Part shown: in pieces, positions 7,910 through 16,503 of the stretch
Layout of the letters: each line of letters starts with the position of its first letter
Numbering within the stretch: position 1 is the stretch's first letter
Assembly: GCF_023896955.1 (NCBI RefSeq)
Contig: NZ_JAMHIW010000007.1
Span: forward strand, 124,001-188,000
Reading direction: 5' to 3'
Source: Micromonospora sp. RHAY321
GTDB taxonomy: Bacteria; Actinomycetota; Actinomycetes; Mycobacteriales; Micromonosporaceae
Length of the DNA stretch: 64,000 bases
Program-made: the position numbers and the translations under genes
The notes under the pieces: generated by a model
The model's database searches: none
Seen by the model: only the letters and a program-made list of their open reading frames with translations
Told to the model about the DNA's origin: nothing

Positions 7910-8947
7910 CTAGAAGTCGTCGTCGAAGGCGACGGCGCCGGTGATCCCGACCTGGTACGCCGACACCCGCCGCTCGAAGAAGTTGGACAACTCCTGCACG
8001 TCCTGCAACTCCATGAAGGCGAACGGGTTGACCGACCCGTAGTGCGGGGCGATGCCGAGCTGGGCCAGGCGCCGGTCGGCGACGTGCTGGAGGTACTCCC
8101 GCATGTCGGTCAGGGTCAGTCCCGGCACACCGTGGCCGAGCAGGTCCTCGGCGAACTGGACCTCACACTCGACGGCCTCGGTGAGCATCAGGCGGACCTG
8201 GTCGGCGAGGTCGTCGTCGAACAGGTCGGGTTCCTCGCGACGCACGGTGTCCACGACGTCGAAGGCGAAGGCCATGTGCATGGATTCGTCGCGGAACACC
8301 CAGTTGGTGCCGGAGGCCAGGCCGTGGAGCAGCCCCCGCGAGCGCAGGAAGTAGACGTAGGCGAACGCGCCGTAGAAGAACAACCCCTCGATGCAGGCGG
8401 CGAAGCAGATCAGGTTGAGCAGGAACGTCCGCCGGTCCTCGCGGGACCGCAGCTCCCGCAGGTCGTTCAGGGAGTCGATCCACCGGAAGCAGAACTCGGC
8501 CTTACGACGGATCGAGGGGATGTTCTCGATGGCCGCGAAGGCGTCGAAGCGCTCGGCCTCGTCGGGCACGTACGTGTCGAGCAGGTTGAGGTAGAACTGG
8601 ACGTGCACCGCCTCCTCGAACAGCTGCCGGGACAGGTAGAGGCGGCCCTCGGGGCTGTTGACGTGCTGGTAGAGGTTGAGCACGAGGTTGTTGGCGACGA
8701 TGGTGTCGCCGGTGGCGAAGAAGGCCACCAGGCGGCCGACCAGGTGCCGCTCGGCCGGCGAGAGCTTGTCGAGGTCGGCGAGGTCGGCGTGCAGGTCGAC
8801 CTCCTCGACGGTCCAGGTGTTGCGGATGGCGTCACGGAACCGGTCGAAGAAGTGCGGGTACCGCATCGGGCGGAGGGTGAGGTCCATCCCGGGGTCGAGC
8901 AGCATGTGCGTGGTCCTCGTGTCGGTGGTGGTGTTGGCGGCGGTCAC
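7910..8947 (-). CDS. nrdB: Class Ia ribonucleotide reductase small (beta) subunit
   Basis: A 345-residue R2 subunit carrying the diiron-tyrosyl radical cofactor that NrdA needs to reduce NDPs. Ferritin-like helices hold the iron ligands in EEAVHVQFY and FRDESMHMAFAF, with a further carboxylate helix IEGLFFYGAFAYVYF. The C-terminal tail ends in VAFDDDF, the peptide that docks into NrdA. GTG 8947 overlaps the nrdA stop (GTGA), implying translational coupling; an internal ATG at 8905 would drop a poorly conserved 14-residue leader. It is under the same cobalamin riboswitch as nrdA. No nrdS or nrdR follows, unlike the Streptomyces nrdABS operon. Confidence 0.93.
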   Translation of the reverse strand: MTAANTTTDTRTTHMLLDPGMDLTLRPMRYPHFFDRFRDAIRNTWTVEEVDLHADLADLDKLSPAERHLVGRLVAFFATGDTIVANNLVLNLYQHVNSPEGRLYLSRQLFEEAVHVQFYLNLLDTYVPDEAERFDAFAAIENIPSIRRKAEFCFRWIDSLNDLRELRSREDRRTFLLNLICFAACIEGLFFYGAFAYVYFLRSRGLLHGLASGTNWVFRDESMHMAFAFDVVDTVRREEPDLFDDDLADQVRLMLTEAVECEVQFAEDLLGHGVPGLTLTDMREYLQHVADRRLAQLGIAPHYGSVNPFAFMELQDVQELSNFFERRVSAYQVGITGAVAFDDDF

Positions 8948-11325
8948 TGGCAGGCCTCGCACGACTCGGGGTTCTCCAGCGAGCAGGCCAGCGCCTCCGT
9001 GTCGGTCGCCGTGGGTGCGGTGAGGGCGACGGTGGCCTGCTGGATCCGGGTGGCGGGGCGGGAGCGCAGGTAGTAGGTGGTCTTCAGCCCGGCCTTCCAG
9101 GCGTACAGGTACATCGAGGAGAGCTTGCCGATGGTCGGCGAGGCCAGGAACAGGTTCAGCGACTGCGACTGGTCGATGAACGGTGCGCGGGCGGCGGCCA
9201 GGTCGATCAGCGCCCGCTGCGGCAGCTCCCACGCGGTACGGAACAGCTCCCGGACGGCGCCCGGCAGCTCAGCGATGTCCTGCACCGACCCCTCGGCGCG
9301 CCTGATCGCCGACCTGATCTGTTCGGTCCACAGGCCACGGGCCTTCAGCTCGCGTACCAGAGCGGTGTTGACCTGGAGGAACTCCCCCGACAGGGTCTCG
9401 CGCTTGAACAGGTTCGACACCTGCGGCTCCACGCACTCGTAACAGCCGGCGATCGAGGCGATGGTGGCGGTCGGGGCGACCGCCACCAGCAGCGAGTTCC
9501 GCAGTCCGTCCGTCTCGACCCGCTTCCGCAGCGCGTCCCACCGCGCGGTCTGCGTGCCCTCGACACCCCACAGGTCGGGCTGCAGCTGGCCCCGCGCGGC
9601 CCGGGTCTGCGGGTACGCCGGATGCGCGCCGAAGCGGCGCGCCAGGTCGGCGGAGGTTTCCAGGGCGGTCAGGTACAGCTCCTCGCTGATCCGGGTGGAC
9701 AGCTCCCGCGCGGCCGGGGAGTCGAACGGCAGCCGCAGGGCGAAGAACACGTCCTGCAGGCCCATCAGCCCGAGCCCGATCGGTCGCCAGCGGGGGTTGC
9801 TCGCCGCCGCCTGCGGGGTCGGGTAGTAGTTGATGTCGATGACCCGGTCGAGGAACGTCACGGCGGTACGGACCGTGGCGCGCAGCCGCTCCCAGTCGAC
9901 GCCGCCGTCGGTGAGGTGAGCGGCGAGGTTCACCGAGCCGAGGTTGCACACGGCGGTCTCGGTGTCGCTGGACACCTCGATGATCTCGGTGCAGAGGTTG
10001 GACAGGTGCACCACGTTGCCCGGCTCGGCGGTCTGGTTGCACAGCCGGTTCGCCGCGTCCTTGAAGGTCATCCACCCGTTGCCGGTCTGGGCCAGGGTGC
10101 GCATCATCTTCCCGTACAGCTCCCGTGCCGGGACCTGCCGCACCTGGCGGCCCTGCGCCTCGGCCGCCCGGTACGCGGCGTCGAACCGCTCCCCCCACAG
10201 GTCGGGCAGTTCCGGCACCTCGTGCGGGTCGAACAGCGACCACATCTCGTCGGCCTCGACCCGGCGCATGAACTCGTCCGGGATCCAGTTGGCCAGATTC
10301 AGGTTGTGGGTGCGCCGGGCGTCCTCGCCGGTGTTGTCCCGCAGTTGCAGGAACTCCTCGACGTCCGGGTGCCACGGCTCCAGGTAGACGCAGGCCGCGC
10401 CCTTGCGCCGGCCGCCCTGGTTGACCGCGGCGACGCTCGCGTCCAGCGTGCGCAGCCACGGCACGATCCCGTTGGACTGCCCGTTCGTGCCGCGGATCAG
10501 CGAACCCCGGGACCGGACGCGGGAGTAGGCGATGCCGATGCCACCGGCGAACTTGGACAGGTTGGCGACCTGGGCGTACCGCTGGTAGATCGAGTCCAAC
10601 TCGTCGCGCGGGGAGTCGACCAGGTAGCAGGAGGACATCTGGGTGTGCCGGGTACCGGAGTTGAACAGCGTCGGCGAGCTGGGCAGGTAGGCCAGGCTGG
10701 ACATCAGCCGGTAGAAGCCGACCGCCTCGTCCGGCGTACGGGACAACCCGCAGGCCACCCGCAGCAGCCAGTACTGCGGGGTCTCCAGCACCAGCCGACT
10801 GCTCGGGTGGCGCAGCAGATACCGGTCGTAGACCGTGCGCAGGCCGAAGTACTCGAACCGCCGGTCGCCGCCCGCGTCCACGGCGTCGTCGAGGGTACGG
10901 GCGTGGGCGGCGACGAAGGCGGCGGTGTCGTCTCCGATCAGTCCCTCGGCGTGGCCGGTCCGGATCGCCGCGCTGAACGAGGTGATGCCCTGCCGGCGGA
11001 CCTCCTTGTCGACGTAGCCGGCCAGCAGCCGGGCGGCGAGGCGGGAGTACTGCGGTTCCTCTCCGATCATCTCGGCCGCGGTCTGGATGGACAGCCGGTC
11101 CAGTTCGGCCGTCGTCGCGCCGTCGTACAGGCCGCTGATCGTCCGGGTCGCCACCCGCAGCGGGTCGACGTCGGTGAGGTCGTCGGCCCACCGCTCGACC
11201 GCCCGGACGATCTTGTTCACGTCGACCTGTTCGGTGGCGCCGTCGCGTTTGCGGACACGCATCTGCGTCCGCCGACCGGGCGGGGCCGGGTCGGCGGTGA
11301 CCGGGACTGCCTGGGTGACCGTCAC
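8944..11325 (-). CDS. nrdA: Class Ia ribonucleotide reductase large (alpha) subunit
   Basis: A 793-residue oxygen-dependent reductase. Residues about 20-110 form an ATP-cone (VRKRDGATEQVDVNKIV, then EMIGEEPQYSRLAARLL), the allosteric activity site. The catalytic barrel shows HLSNLCTEI (Cys and Glu of the active site), NLGSVNLA, INYYPTPQAAASN and PTATIASIAG. The C-terminal SCEACQ provides the CxxC pair that re-reduces the active site. GTG 11325 is preceded by GAGGAG with 7-nt spacing. That SD can pair with an upstream CTCCTCG, so translation is probably shut off when cobalamin is abundant and a B12-dependent class II enzyme, expected elsewhere in the genome, takes over. Confidence 0.94.
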   Translation of the reverse strand: MTVTQAVPVTADPAPPGRRTQMRVRKRDGATEQVDVNKIVRAVERWADDLTDVDPLRVATRTISGLYDGATTAELDRLSIQTAAEMIGEEPQYSRLAARLLAGYVDKEVRRQGITSFSAAIRTGHAEGLIGDDTAAFVAAHARTLDDAVDAGGDRRFEYFGLRTVYDRYLLRHPSSRLVLETPQYWLLRVACGLSRTPDEAVGFYRLMSSLAYLPSSPTLFNSGTRHTQMSSCYLVDSPRDELDSIYQRYAQVANLSKFAGGIGIAYSRVRSRGSLIRGTNGQSNGIVPWLRTLDASVAAVNQGGRRKGAACVYLEPWHPDVEEFLQLRDNTGEDARRTHNLNLANWIPDEFMRRVEADEMWSLFDPHEVPELPDLWGERFDAAYRAAEAQGRQVRQVPARELYGKMMRTLAQTGNGWMTFKDAANRLCNQTAEPGNVVHLSNLCTEIIEVSSDTETAVCNLGSVNLAAHLTDGGVDWERLRATVRTAVTFLDRVIDINYYPTPQAAASNPRWRPIGLGLMGLQDVFFALRLPFDSPAARELSTRISEELYLTALETSADLARRFGAHPAYPQTRAARGQLQPDLWGVEGTQTARWDALRKRVETDGLRNSLLVAVAPTATIASIAGCYECVEPQVSNLFKRETLSGEFLQVNTALVRELKARGLWTEQIRSAIRRAEGSVQDIAELPGAVRELFRTAWELPQRALIDLAAARAPFIDQSQSLNLFLASPTIGKLSSMYLYAWKAGLKTTYYLRSRPATRIQQATVALTAPTATDTEALACSLENPESCEACQ

Positions 11326-11331
11326 TACTCA

Positions 11332-11690
11332 CTCCTCGCGAGTTCGGGACCTGATGGCCCTCGGACACGAGGAGGCGGACACCGGCGGACGGCACGCCGA
11401 CGGGCGTGGGTCAGGTGGCGTCAGCCGTCCCACGCGGCCTCGGACCGCCGCCCACCCGGGTGCGGGTGTGCGGCGCGCTGGCAGGTCTTCGGACTTGCGG
11501 GCACGACCGGACTCGCCGGTCACCTACTGGCCGTCGCTTCCCAGGCCGCTTCGCGGCCCAGTGCTGATGACGGCGGTCGTTCCCACTCACCGCTGCGGGG
11601 CAGTCCCGGATTTCCACCAGGTTCCCTCTTGCCTCGGCCACTGCGATGAGCGGTCGAACCAGCTGCGCTCGACACCATATATGGGGAGGG
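11332..11690 (-). promoter_or_regulatory. Cobalamin (AdoCbl) riboswitch with SD-sequestering expression platform, upstream of nrdAB
   Basis: Read on the minus strand, the leader carries the conserved cobalamin-aptamer core GGTGGAAATCCGGGACTG followed by CCCCGCAGCGGTGAG (about 11591-11619), GGGAAGCGACGGCCAGTAGG, and the 3' B12 box AGTCCGAAGACCTGCCAGC at 11477-11495. The aptamer spans about 11470-11690. Downstream, CTCCTCG (plus-strand 11368-11374) is complementary to the nrdA SD CGAGGAG (plus-strand 11332-11338), giving a hairpin that would hide the ribosome site. The Streptomyces class Ia RNR operon is known to be repressed by B12 through such an element. The 11326-11883 gap otherwise holds only the stem-loop at 11779. 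Confidence 0.93.
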
Positions 11691-11778
11691 ATTCCGTTGT
11701 CACACCCCACATGTCGGTCCCGGGTGTGTCGGGCCTCGCACCTGGACGGCCCTCCTGGGCGCTCACCAGCCGGAACGG

Positions 11779-11819
11779 CGCACGGTGCACGCTGGAGTGA
11801 TCTCAGCGCGCACCGTGCG
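11779..11819. terminator. Stem-loop downstream of the SapA-like gene
   Basis: Sixteen-nt arms at 11779-11794 and 11804-11819 pair with one A-C mismatch around a 9-nt loop. It lies 65 nt past the stop of the minus-strand gene at 11884 and upstream of the nrdAB leader, so it probably insulates the two units. Confidence 0.55.
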
Positions 11820-11883
11820 GCAGTGCGGATGCGGTGACCCGCTCCCGTCGGTCAGGCGAACGTCGAGCGTCCTGACGTGGACG

Positions 11884-12351
11884 TCAGCCGCACCAACCCG
11901 TTTTGTTGTTCCCGGCGTTGGAGTCCGTCGGCGGGTAGTAGATGTTGCCGATGACCCAGATGCACTTTCCGCTGGCGTAGGCGGTCACCGGACCGGCGTA
12001 GTACCGGTAGGTGCCGTGGTCCCGGTCGTCCGGCGCCAGGAGCCGGCAGTTGCTGGTGCCCGACGAGCAGACCCACAGCTCGACGGACATGACCTTGCTG
12101 ACGCCCCAGGTGTTCGGACTCGACACGGTCCGTGCGCAGTTGTAGCCGCCGCTGTAGTAGACCTCGACATATCCGTATCTCGTCGAACCGTTGATGGCCA
12201 CGTCCCCGTACAGGTCGAAGCCACCGACCTTTGAACCCGAACAGGTACCGGTCGCCGCCTGCGCCGGCGGACCGGCGAGAAACACCGTCCCGGTGGTGAG
12301 GAGGACCAGCGCGGCGAGCATCGCCAGGATTCGCGGTCGCGAGGTGGTCAA
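11884..12351 (-). CDS. Secreted protein resembling spore-associated protein A
   Basis: A 155-residue secreted protein with a Sec signal (cleavage near PPAQA, about residue 32) and a mature domain with paired Cys. The pattern YVEVYYSGGYNCAR, a middle strand block, YRYYAGPV, then GKCIWVIGNIYY resembles the Streptomyces spore-associated protein A family (YAGPV and CI-V motifs). Those proteins are small extracellular or spore-surface proteins of unknown role. It is divergent from the MFS exporter, and the 223 nt between them contain a perfect 26-bp palindrome. Family assignment is by pattern only. Confidence 0.7.
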   Translation of the reverse strand: MTTSRPRILAMLAALVLLTTGTVFLAGPPAQAATGTCSGSKVGGFDLYGDVAINGSTRYGYVEVYYSGGYNCARTVSSPNTWGVSKVMSVELWVCSSGTSNCRLLAPDDRDHGTYRYYAGPVTAYASGKCIWVIGNIYYPPTDSNAGNNKTGWCG

Positions 12352-12434
12352 AGGTGCCTCCGTTCTCTCGGCGCCCCGCCCACGGCGGGCGCTTCCGGAC
12401 CGGCACAGTCAACATTCACGTGCATCGCCGACCA

Positions 12435-12460
12435 AGTGATTCGAACTGGTTCGAATCACT
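12435..12460. promoter_or_regulatory. Perfect 26-bp palindromic operator candidate
   Basis: Arms AGTGATTCGAAC (12435-12446) and GTTCGAATCACT (12449-12460) are exact inverted repeats around TG. The site lies 84 bp upstream of the SapA-like start and 115 bp upstream of the exporter ATG. The geometry suits a homodimeric TetR-, MarR- or Xre-type repressor. No such gene is adjacent. Confidence 0.7.
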
Positions 12461-12574
12461 GCCGCGCACAGGTTGTCCGTCACCGGCCGGACGGAAGCTG
12501 GTTGCGTCTGTTCGACCAGCCCGAGCTCGAGCCCACCAGCTGGGGCAGCCGCCCGGAGGAGAGCAGGTACCAGG

Positions 12575-14104
12575 ATGCGCAGGTGGCTGCCACTGCTGAC
12601 GGTCTGTCTGGGTACGTTCATGCTCCTGATCGACGTCACGATCGTGATCGTCGCCCTGCCCGACATGGTCGACGACCTGGGCGCGTCCTTCGGCGCGTTG
12701 CAGTGGGTCATCGACGCGTACGCCCTCGCGCTGGGCGCACTGGTGCTCGGCGCCGGCTCGATCGGCGACCGGGTGGGACACCGCCGCGTGTACGTCGTGG
12801 GGCTCGCGCTCTTCGCGGTCTCGTCGCTGATGTGCGGTCTCGCACCGAACTCGGGCGTGTTGATCGCCGCACGCGCCATCCAGGGCGTCGGCGCGGCGGC
12901 CATGTTCGCGACCACGTTTGCCCTGCTCAACAGCGCCTACGCCGGCCGTGACCGGGGAAGCGCCTACGGCATGTGGGGTGCCGTGTCGGGCGCCTCGGCC
13001 GCGGTGGGCCCGATCCTCGGCGGGCTGCTCACCGAGGGCGCGTCGTGGCGCTGGATCTTCCTCGTCAACCTACCGGTCAGCGCCGTCGCCATCCTGCTGT
13101 GTCGAACGGCCCTCACCGAGGCCCGTACGCCCGTCCGGGGCCGGATCGACGTCCCCGGCATGGCGAGTTTCACCGCCGCCGCGGCCTGCGCGACCTACGC
13201 ACTCATCCGGGCCAACGAGGACGGGTGGTCCAGCCGCGTTGTCTGGTCGCTGCTGGTGGCGGCGGCGCTCCTGCTGGCCGGGTTCGTGGTGATCGAGGCG
13301 CGCACCCGACACGCCATGTTCGACCTCACCCTGCTGCGCAACCGCTCGTTCGTCGCGGTGCTGCTCGCCGGTCTGTTGCTCACGTTCGCCGCCTTCACCA
13401 CGTTCACCTACACCTCGATCTGGCTGCAGTCCGTGTTGGGGATGAGTCCGCTCGCCGCGGGGCTCACCGGTCTGCCGCTGTCCGTCACCGCGTTCGGTGT
13501 CTCGGCGGTGCTGGGGCGGGTGCTGCACGGTCGGCGGCCGGACCTGGTCATCGGCGCCGGGCTACTGTTCGTCGGGCTCGGCAGCCTGCTCACCGCGGCG
13601 CTCGTGCACGGTGCGGCCGGGTGGCCGTCGCTGCTGCCGGGGCTCGCCCTCGTCGGCGTCGGCGTCGGTCTCGCGACGCCCATCCTCGGCTCGGTCTCCA
13701 TGTCCCTGGTACCCGTGGAGCGGGGCGGCATGGCGGCCGGCGCGGTCAACACCACCCGCCAGCTCGGTTTCGCCTTCGGCATCGCCGCGCTGGGCAGCGT
13801 CTTCACCGCCCGCGCGGAAAGCATCCTGGCCGGACGGGGCATTCCGGATCCGACGCACGTCGCGCACGCCATCGCCGGCGGGCAGACACCCGGCCTGCTG
13901 CGTGCCGCCCCGGCAGCCGGACGGCAGGTGCTGGACAGCGCGGCGCACGCCGCCGGGGTGGCCGGCGTCCAGGCGACCTTCGCCGTGGCTGGAGCCGTCG
14001 GCGTCATCGCCGGCCTGCTCGTGGCCGTCCTCATGCGACCCGCCGGCCCACGCACCGCTACTCCGGCGGAGCGTCCACCCGTCACCGAAGGCGCGGCACG
14101 CTGA
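12575..14104 (+). CDS. MFS transporter, DHA2 (EmrB/QacA-type, 14 TMS) drug exporter
   Basis: A 509-residue inner-membrane proton antiporter. It opens with WLPLLTVCLGTFMLLIDVTIV (helix 1, motif D1 region), then GDRVGHRRVYVVG (motif A), a motif C-like GAVSGASAAVGPILGGLL in helix 5, and WRWIFLVNLPV. About 14 hydrophobic segments are present. ATG 12575 begins the first helix; GGAGGAGAGCAGG lies 12-20 nt upstream. Such pumps usually export antibiotics or dyes, and the substrate is unknown. It is probably controlled from the palindrome at 12435. The MocR gene is convergent downstream. Confidence 0.9.
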   Translation: MRRWLPLLTVCLGTFMLLIDVTIVIVALPDMVDDLGASFGALQWVIDAYALALGALVLGAGSIGDRVGHRRVYVVGLALFAVSSLMCGLAPNSGVLIAARAIQGVGAAAMFATTFALLNSAYAGRDRGSAYGMWGAVSGASAAVGPILGGLLTEGASWRWIFLVNLPVSAVAILLCRTALTEARTPVRGRIDVPGMASFTAAAACATYALIRANEDGWSSRVVWSLLVAAALLLAGFVVIEARTRHAMFDLTLLRNRSFVAVLLAGLLLTFAAFTTFTYTSIWLQSVLGMSPLAAGLTGLPLSVTAFGVSAVLGRVLHGRRPDLVIGAGLLFVGLGSLLTAALVHGAAGWPSLLPGLALVGVGVGLATPILGSVSMSLVPVERGGMAAGAVNTTRQLGFAFGIAALGSVFTARAESILAGRGIPDPTHVAHAIAGGQTPGLLRAAPAAGRQVLDSAAHAAGVAGVQATFAVAGAVGVIAGLLVAVLMRPAGPRTATPAERPPVTEGAAR

Positions 14105-14159
14105 CGGTGCCGACGCACTGTCCCCCGAGCGTCGATGAGCCCGGTCGACGAGCCCCTGG

Positions 14160-15572
14160 TCAGGCGGGGTGGTTCGTGAGTGCCCGGCCGAGGACGCGCG
14201 CTCCGGCGGGGAAGGCCGTGGGATTCGGCCCGGCGTAGTTGAGGCGTACGAACGGGCCGGTGGGTTCCGCCGGGAACCACTCGTTTCCGGGGGCGATGAT
14301 GAGCCCGGCCCTCTCGCAGTCGTACGCGAGCTGGTGGACGTCCGTTCCCTCGGGGAGGCGTACCCAGAGGTTCAGCCCTCCTGCCGGCACCATCTCGACG
14401 TCCGCCGCCGCGGCGTGCTCGCGCAGGGCCGCGACGAGAAGGTCCCGCCGTGTGCCGAGCTGCTGCCGCAGGTCACGGAGGTGCGTCTGCCAGGCGGGTT
14501 GGGTCACCACGTCGAGCGCCGCGGCCTGCAGGAGGCCGCTGACGTACATCGACTCGGCTCCGCGGTCGGCCAGGAGCCGTTCGCGTGCCGGTCCGCGCGC
14601 GATGACGGCGGCGACGCGGACGGCCGGCGAGACGCTCTTGGTGAGTGAGCGCAGGTAGACGACGTGGCCGCCGTCGTCGTGGGCCGCGACGGGAGTCGGG
14701 GTGCAGGTGATGCCGAAGTCGTGGGCCCAGTCGTCCTCCACGAGGAACGCGCCGTGCTCGCGCACGACCGCCAGCACCTGCTCACGCAGCGCCGCCGGCC
14801 ACTGCGCTCCGGTGGGGTTGGCGTAGTTCGGTTGCGCGTAGAACACCCGCGCGGCCGACTCCCGGAAGGCGCGGGCCACCTCGGCAGGGTCCGGGCCGGT
14901 CGGGCCGGTGGGTACCGGCACGACGAGGACGCCGGCCTGCCGTGCGGCCAGGATCGCTCCCCAGTAGGTCGGGGACTCCATCAGCAGGGGCTGCCCGGCC
15001 CCCGCCAGGGTGCGGAAGATCGAGCTCAGCCCGCTCTGGCTGCCGGGAAGGACGACGACGTCGCCGGGCGTGGGCGGCGTGATCCCGGCCCGGGTCGCGG
15101 CGCCGAGTTCGGCGGCGAACCAGGACTGCAGCTCCGGCAGGCCCGCCGCGGGTGGCCGGGTCAGGGCGGCGTCGGTACGCGCCGCGCGCGTCAGGGCCGA
15201 ACGGACCAGACGCTCCGGGAGAAGCTCGCGATCCGGGTAGCCGGCGTGCAGGGCGATGACGTCGTTGGGGGCGCTGCGCAACGCCGTGGACAGCGCGTGG
15301 ACGCGCGCGGGAGGTGAGCGTAGGGCGGCGGTCTGCCAGCCGTGGTCGGCCGGTCGCACGGTGCGGGCGGCCCGGACGAACGTGCCGACCCCGGGGCGGC
15401 TCTCGATGAGCCCCTGGGCGGTGAGGGTGCGTAGCGCCTGCTGCACCGTCACCGGGCTCGCCTGGTAGCGGGCGACCAGCTCGCGGGTGGACGGCAGCCG
15501 GGCACCCGGCGTGGCGGCGGCCACCCACTCACGCAGAGCGGCGGCGATTCGCGAGCTGCTACTGTCATCCAT
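14160..15572 (-). CDS. MocR-type transcriptional regulator (GntR wHTH + PLP aminotransferase fold)
   Basis: A 470-residue fusion regulator. Residues 1-70 form a GntR winged helix (PGARLPSTRELVARYQASPVTVQQALRTL). From about residue 110 there is a class I aminotransferase fold with PGSQSGLSSIF, the substrate-loop NYANPTGAQW, DDWAHDF and LRSLTKSVSPAVRV, where Lys312 is the expected PLP Schiff-base residue. MocR proteins sense PLP or amino compounds and commonly control a divergent gene, here the EamA exporter. The two start codons overlap in one CATG. A -10-like TACTCT lies 8 nt before its ATG and there is no SD, suggesting leaderless expression. Confidence 0.92.
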   Translation of the reverse strand: MDDSSSSRIAAALREWVAAATPGARLPSTRELVARYQASPVTVQQALRTLTAQGLIESRPGVGTFVRAARTVRPADHGWQTAALRSPPARVHALSTALRSAPNDVIALHAGYPDRELLPERLVRSALTRAARTDAALTRPPAAGLPELQSWFAAELGAATRAGITPPTPGDVVVLPGSQSGLSSIFRTLAGAGQPLLMESPTYWGAILAARQAGVLVVPVPTGPTGPDPAEVARAFRESAARVFYAQPNYANPTGAQWPAALREQVLAVVREHGAFLVEDDWAHDFGITCTPTPVAAHDDGGHVVYLRSLTKSVSPAVRVAAVIARGPARERLLADRGAESMYVSGLLQAAALDVVTQPAWQTHLRDLRQQLGTRRDLLVAALREHAAAADVEMVPAGGLNLWVRLPEGTDVHQLAYDCERAGLIIAPGNEWFPAEPTGPFVRLNYAGPNPTAFPAGARVLGRALTNHPA

Positions 15573-15600
15573 GAGAGATCAGAGTAGCGCTACTGCGATT
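15558..15600. promoter_or_regulatory. Divergent MocR/EamA control region with GCTACTG direct repeats
   Basis: GCTACTG occurs at 15558-15564 and 15589-15595, 31 bp apart (about three helical turns). The perfect 12-bp palindrome AGTAGCGCTACT lies at 15583-15594. Direct repeats are the usual binding pattern of MocR proteins. The region is so compact that one repeat lies inside the regulator's first codons. Confidence 0.5.
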
Positions 15601-16491
15601 GTGGATGCCCCGGTACCGGCTACCGGCCCCTCGGGGCTGTGGTGGGGCCTGCTGGGAGTGGTCGCCTTCTCCTTCACCGTCCCGCTGACCCGGGTGGCGG
15701 TGGGAGGTCTCTCGCCGCTGTTCATCGGCTCCGCCCGAGCGGTCGTAGCGGCGGCGCTGGCCGTCGTCGCACTGGCCGTCACCCGCCAGCGGCTGCCTCG
15801 GGGCGCGCAGTGGCCACGCCTTGCCGTGGTCGGCGGTGGCGTCGTCGTCGGGTTCCCGCTACTGACCTCGTACGCCCTCACGAGCGCGCCGGCCAGCCAC
15901 GGTGCCGTCGTCATCGCCATGCTGCCCGCCGCGACCGCCGTGCTGGCGGTCATCCGCGGGCACGAGCGCCCACCCGTCGGGTTCTGGGTCGCCGCCGGCG
16001 TCGGCGCCTTCGCCGCGTCGGCCTTCGCATCCGCCCAGTGGGGCGGCCTGGGTCGGCTGCACTGGGCCGACCTGCTGCTCTTCGGCGCGGTGGCGTCCGC
16101 CGCCGTCGGGTACGCCGAGGGCGGCCTGATCGCTCGGGAGCTGGGCGCCTGGCAGACCGTCTCCTGGGCGCTCGTGCTGTGCTCCCCGCTCATGGTGGCC
16201 CTGACGGTGGTGTCCGTGGCCGGGCAGACCCCGACGGGGACTCCGGCACAGTGGACGGCCTTCGCCTACCTCGGCGTTGTCAGCATGTTCCTCGGCTTCT
16301 TCGCCTGGTATCACGGGCTGGCGATCGGCCCGCTGGCTCAGGTCAGCCAGGTGCAACTCGTCCAGCCCGTCATGAGCATCGCCTGGGCCGGTCTGCTCCT
16401 GGGTGAGCACATCGGCTGGGCCACGGTGGTCGGCGGCCTCGTCGTCATCCTGTGCGCCGGGGCCGCCGTCCGCGTACGGCTCGGTCGGTGA
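15571..16491 (+). CDS. EamA/DMT family exporter
   Basis: A protein of up to 306 residues with ten hydrophobic segments arranged as two EamA repeats: SGLWWGLLGVVAFSFTVPLTRVAV in the first half and LLLFGAVASAAVGYAEGGLIA in the second. Members export amino acids or other metabolites by the drug/metabolite transporter mechanism. Two starts are possible, ATG 15571 (sharing CATG with the divergent regulator) or GTG 15601, which would give 296 residues and leave room for a promoter. Its pairing with a MocR regulator suggests export of an amino compound under PLP- or ligand-responsive control. Confidence 0.88.
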   Translation: MRDQSSATAIVDAPVPATGPSGLWWGLLGVVAFSFTVPLTRVAVGGLSPLFIGSARAVVAAALAVVALAVTRQRLPRGAQWPRLAVVGGGVVVGFPLLTSYALTSAPASHGAVVIAMLPAATAVLAVIRGHERPPVGFWVAAGVGAFAASAFASAQWGGLGRLHWADLLLFGAVASAAVGYAEGGLIARELGAWQTVSWALVLCSPLMVALTVVSVAGQTPTGTPAQWTAFAYLGVVSMFLGFFAWYHGLAIGPLAQVSQVQLVQPVMSIAWAGLLLGEHIGWATVVGGLVVILCAGAAVRVRLGR

Positions 16492-16503
16492 CACTCACCG
16501 GAC

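Noticed and set aside
9622-11649. Long plus-strand reading frame (675 codons) opposite nrdA
   Set aside because: It is the antisense shadow of nrdA and the riboswitch; its composition is a high-G+C artefact with no domain.
12441-12458. TTCGAAC and GGTTCGAATC in the palindrome resemble a tRNA T-loop
   Set aside because: No acceptor, D or anticodon arms can be formed around it; the symmetry fits an operator better.
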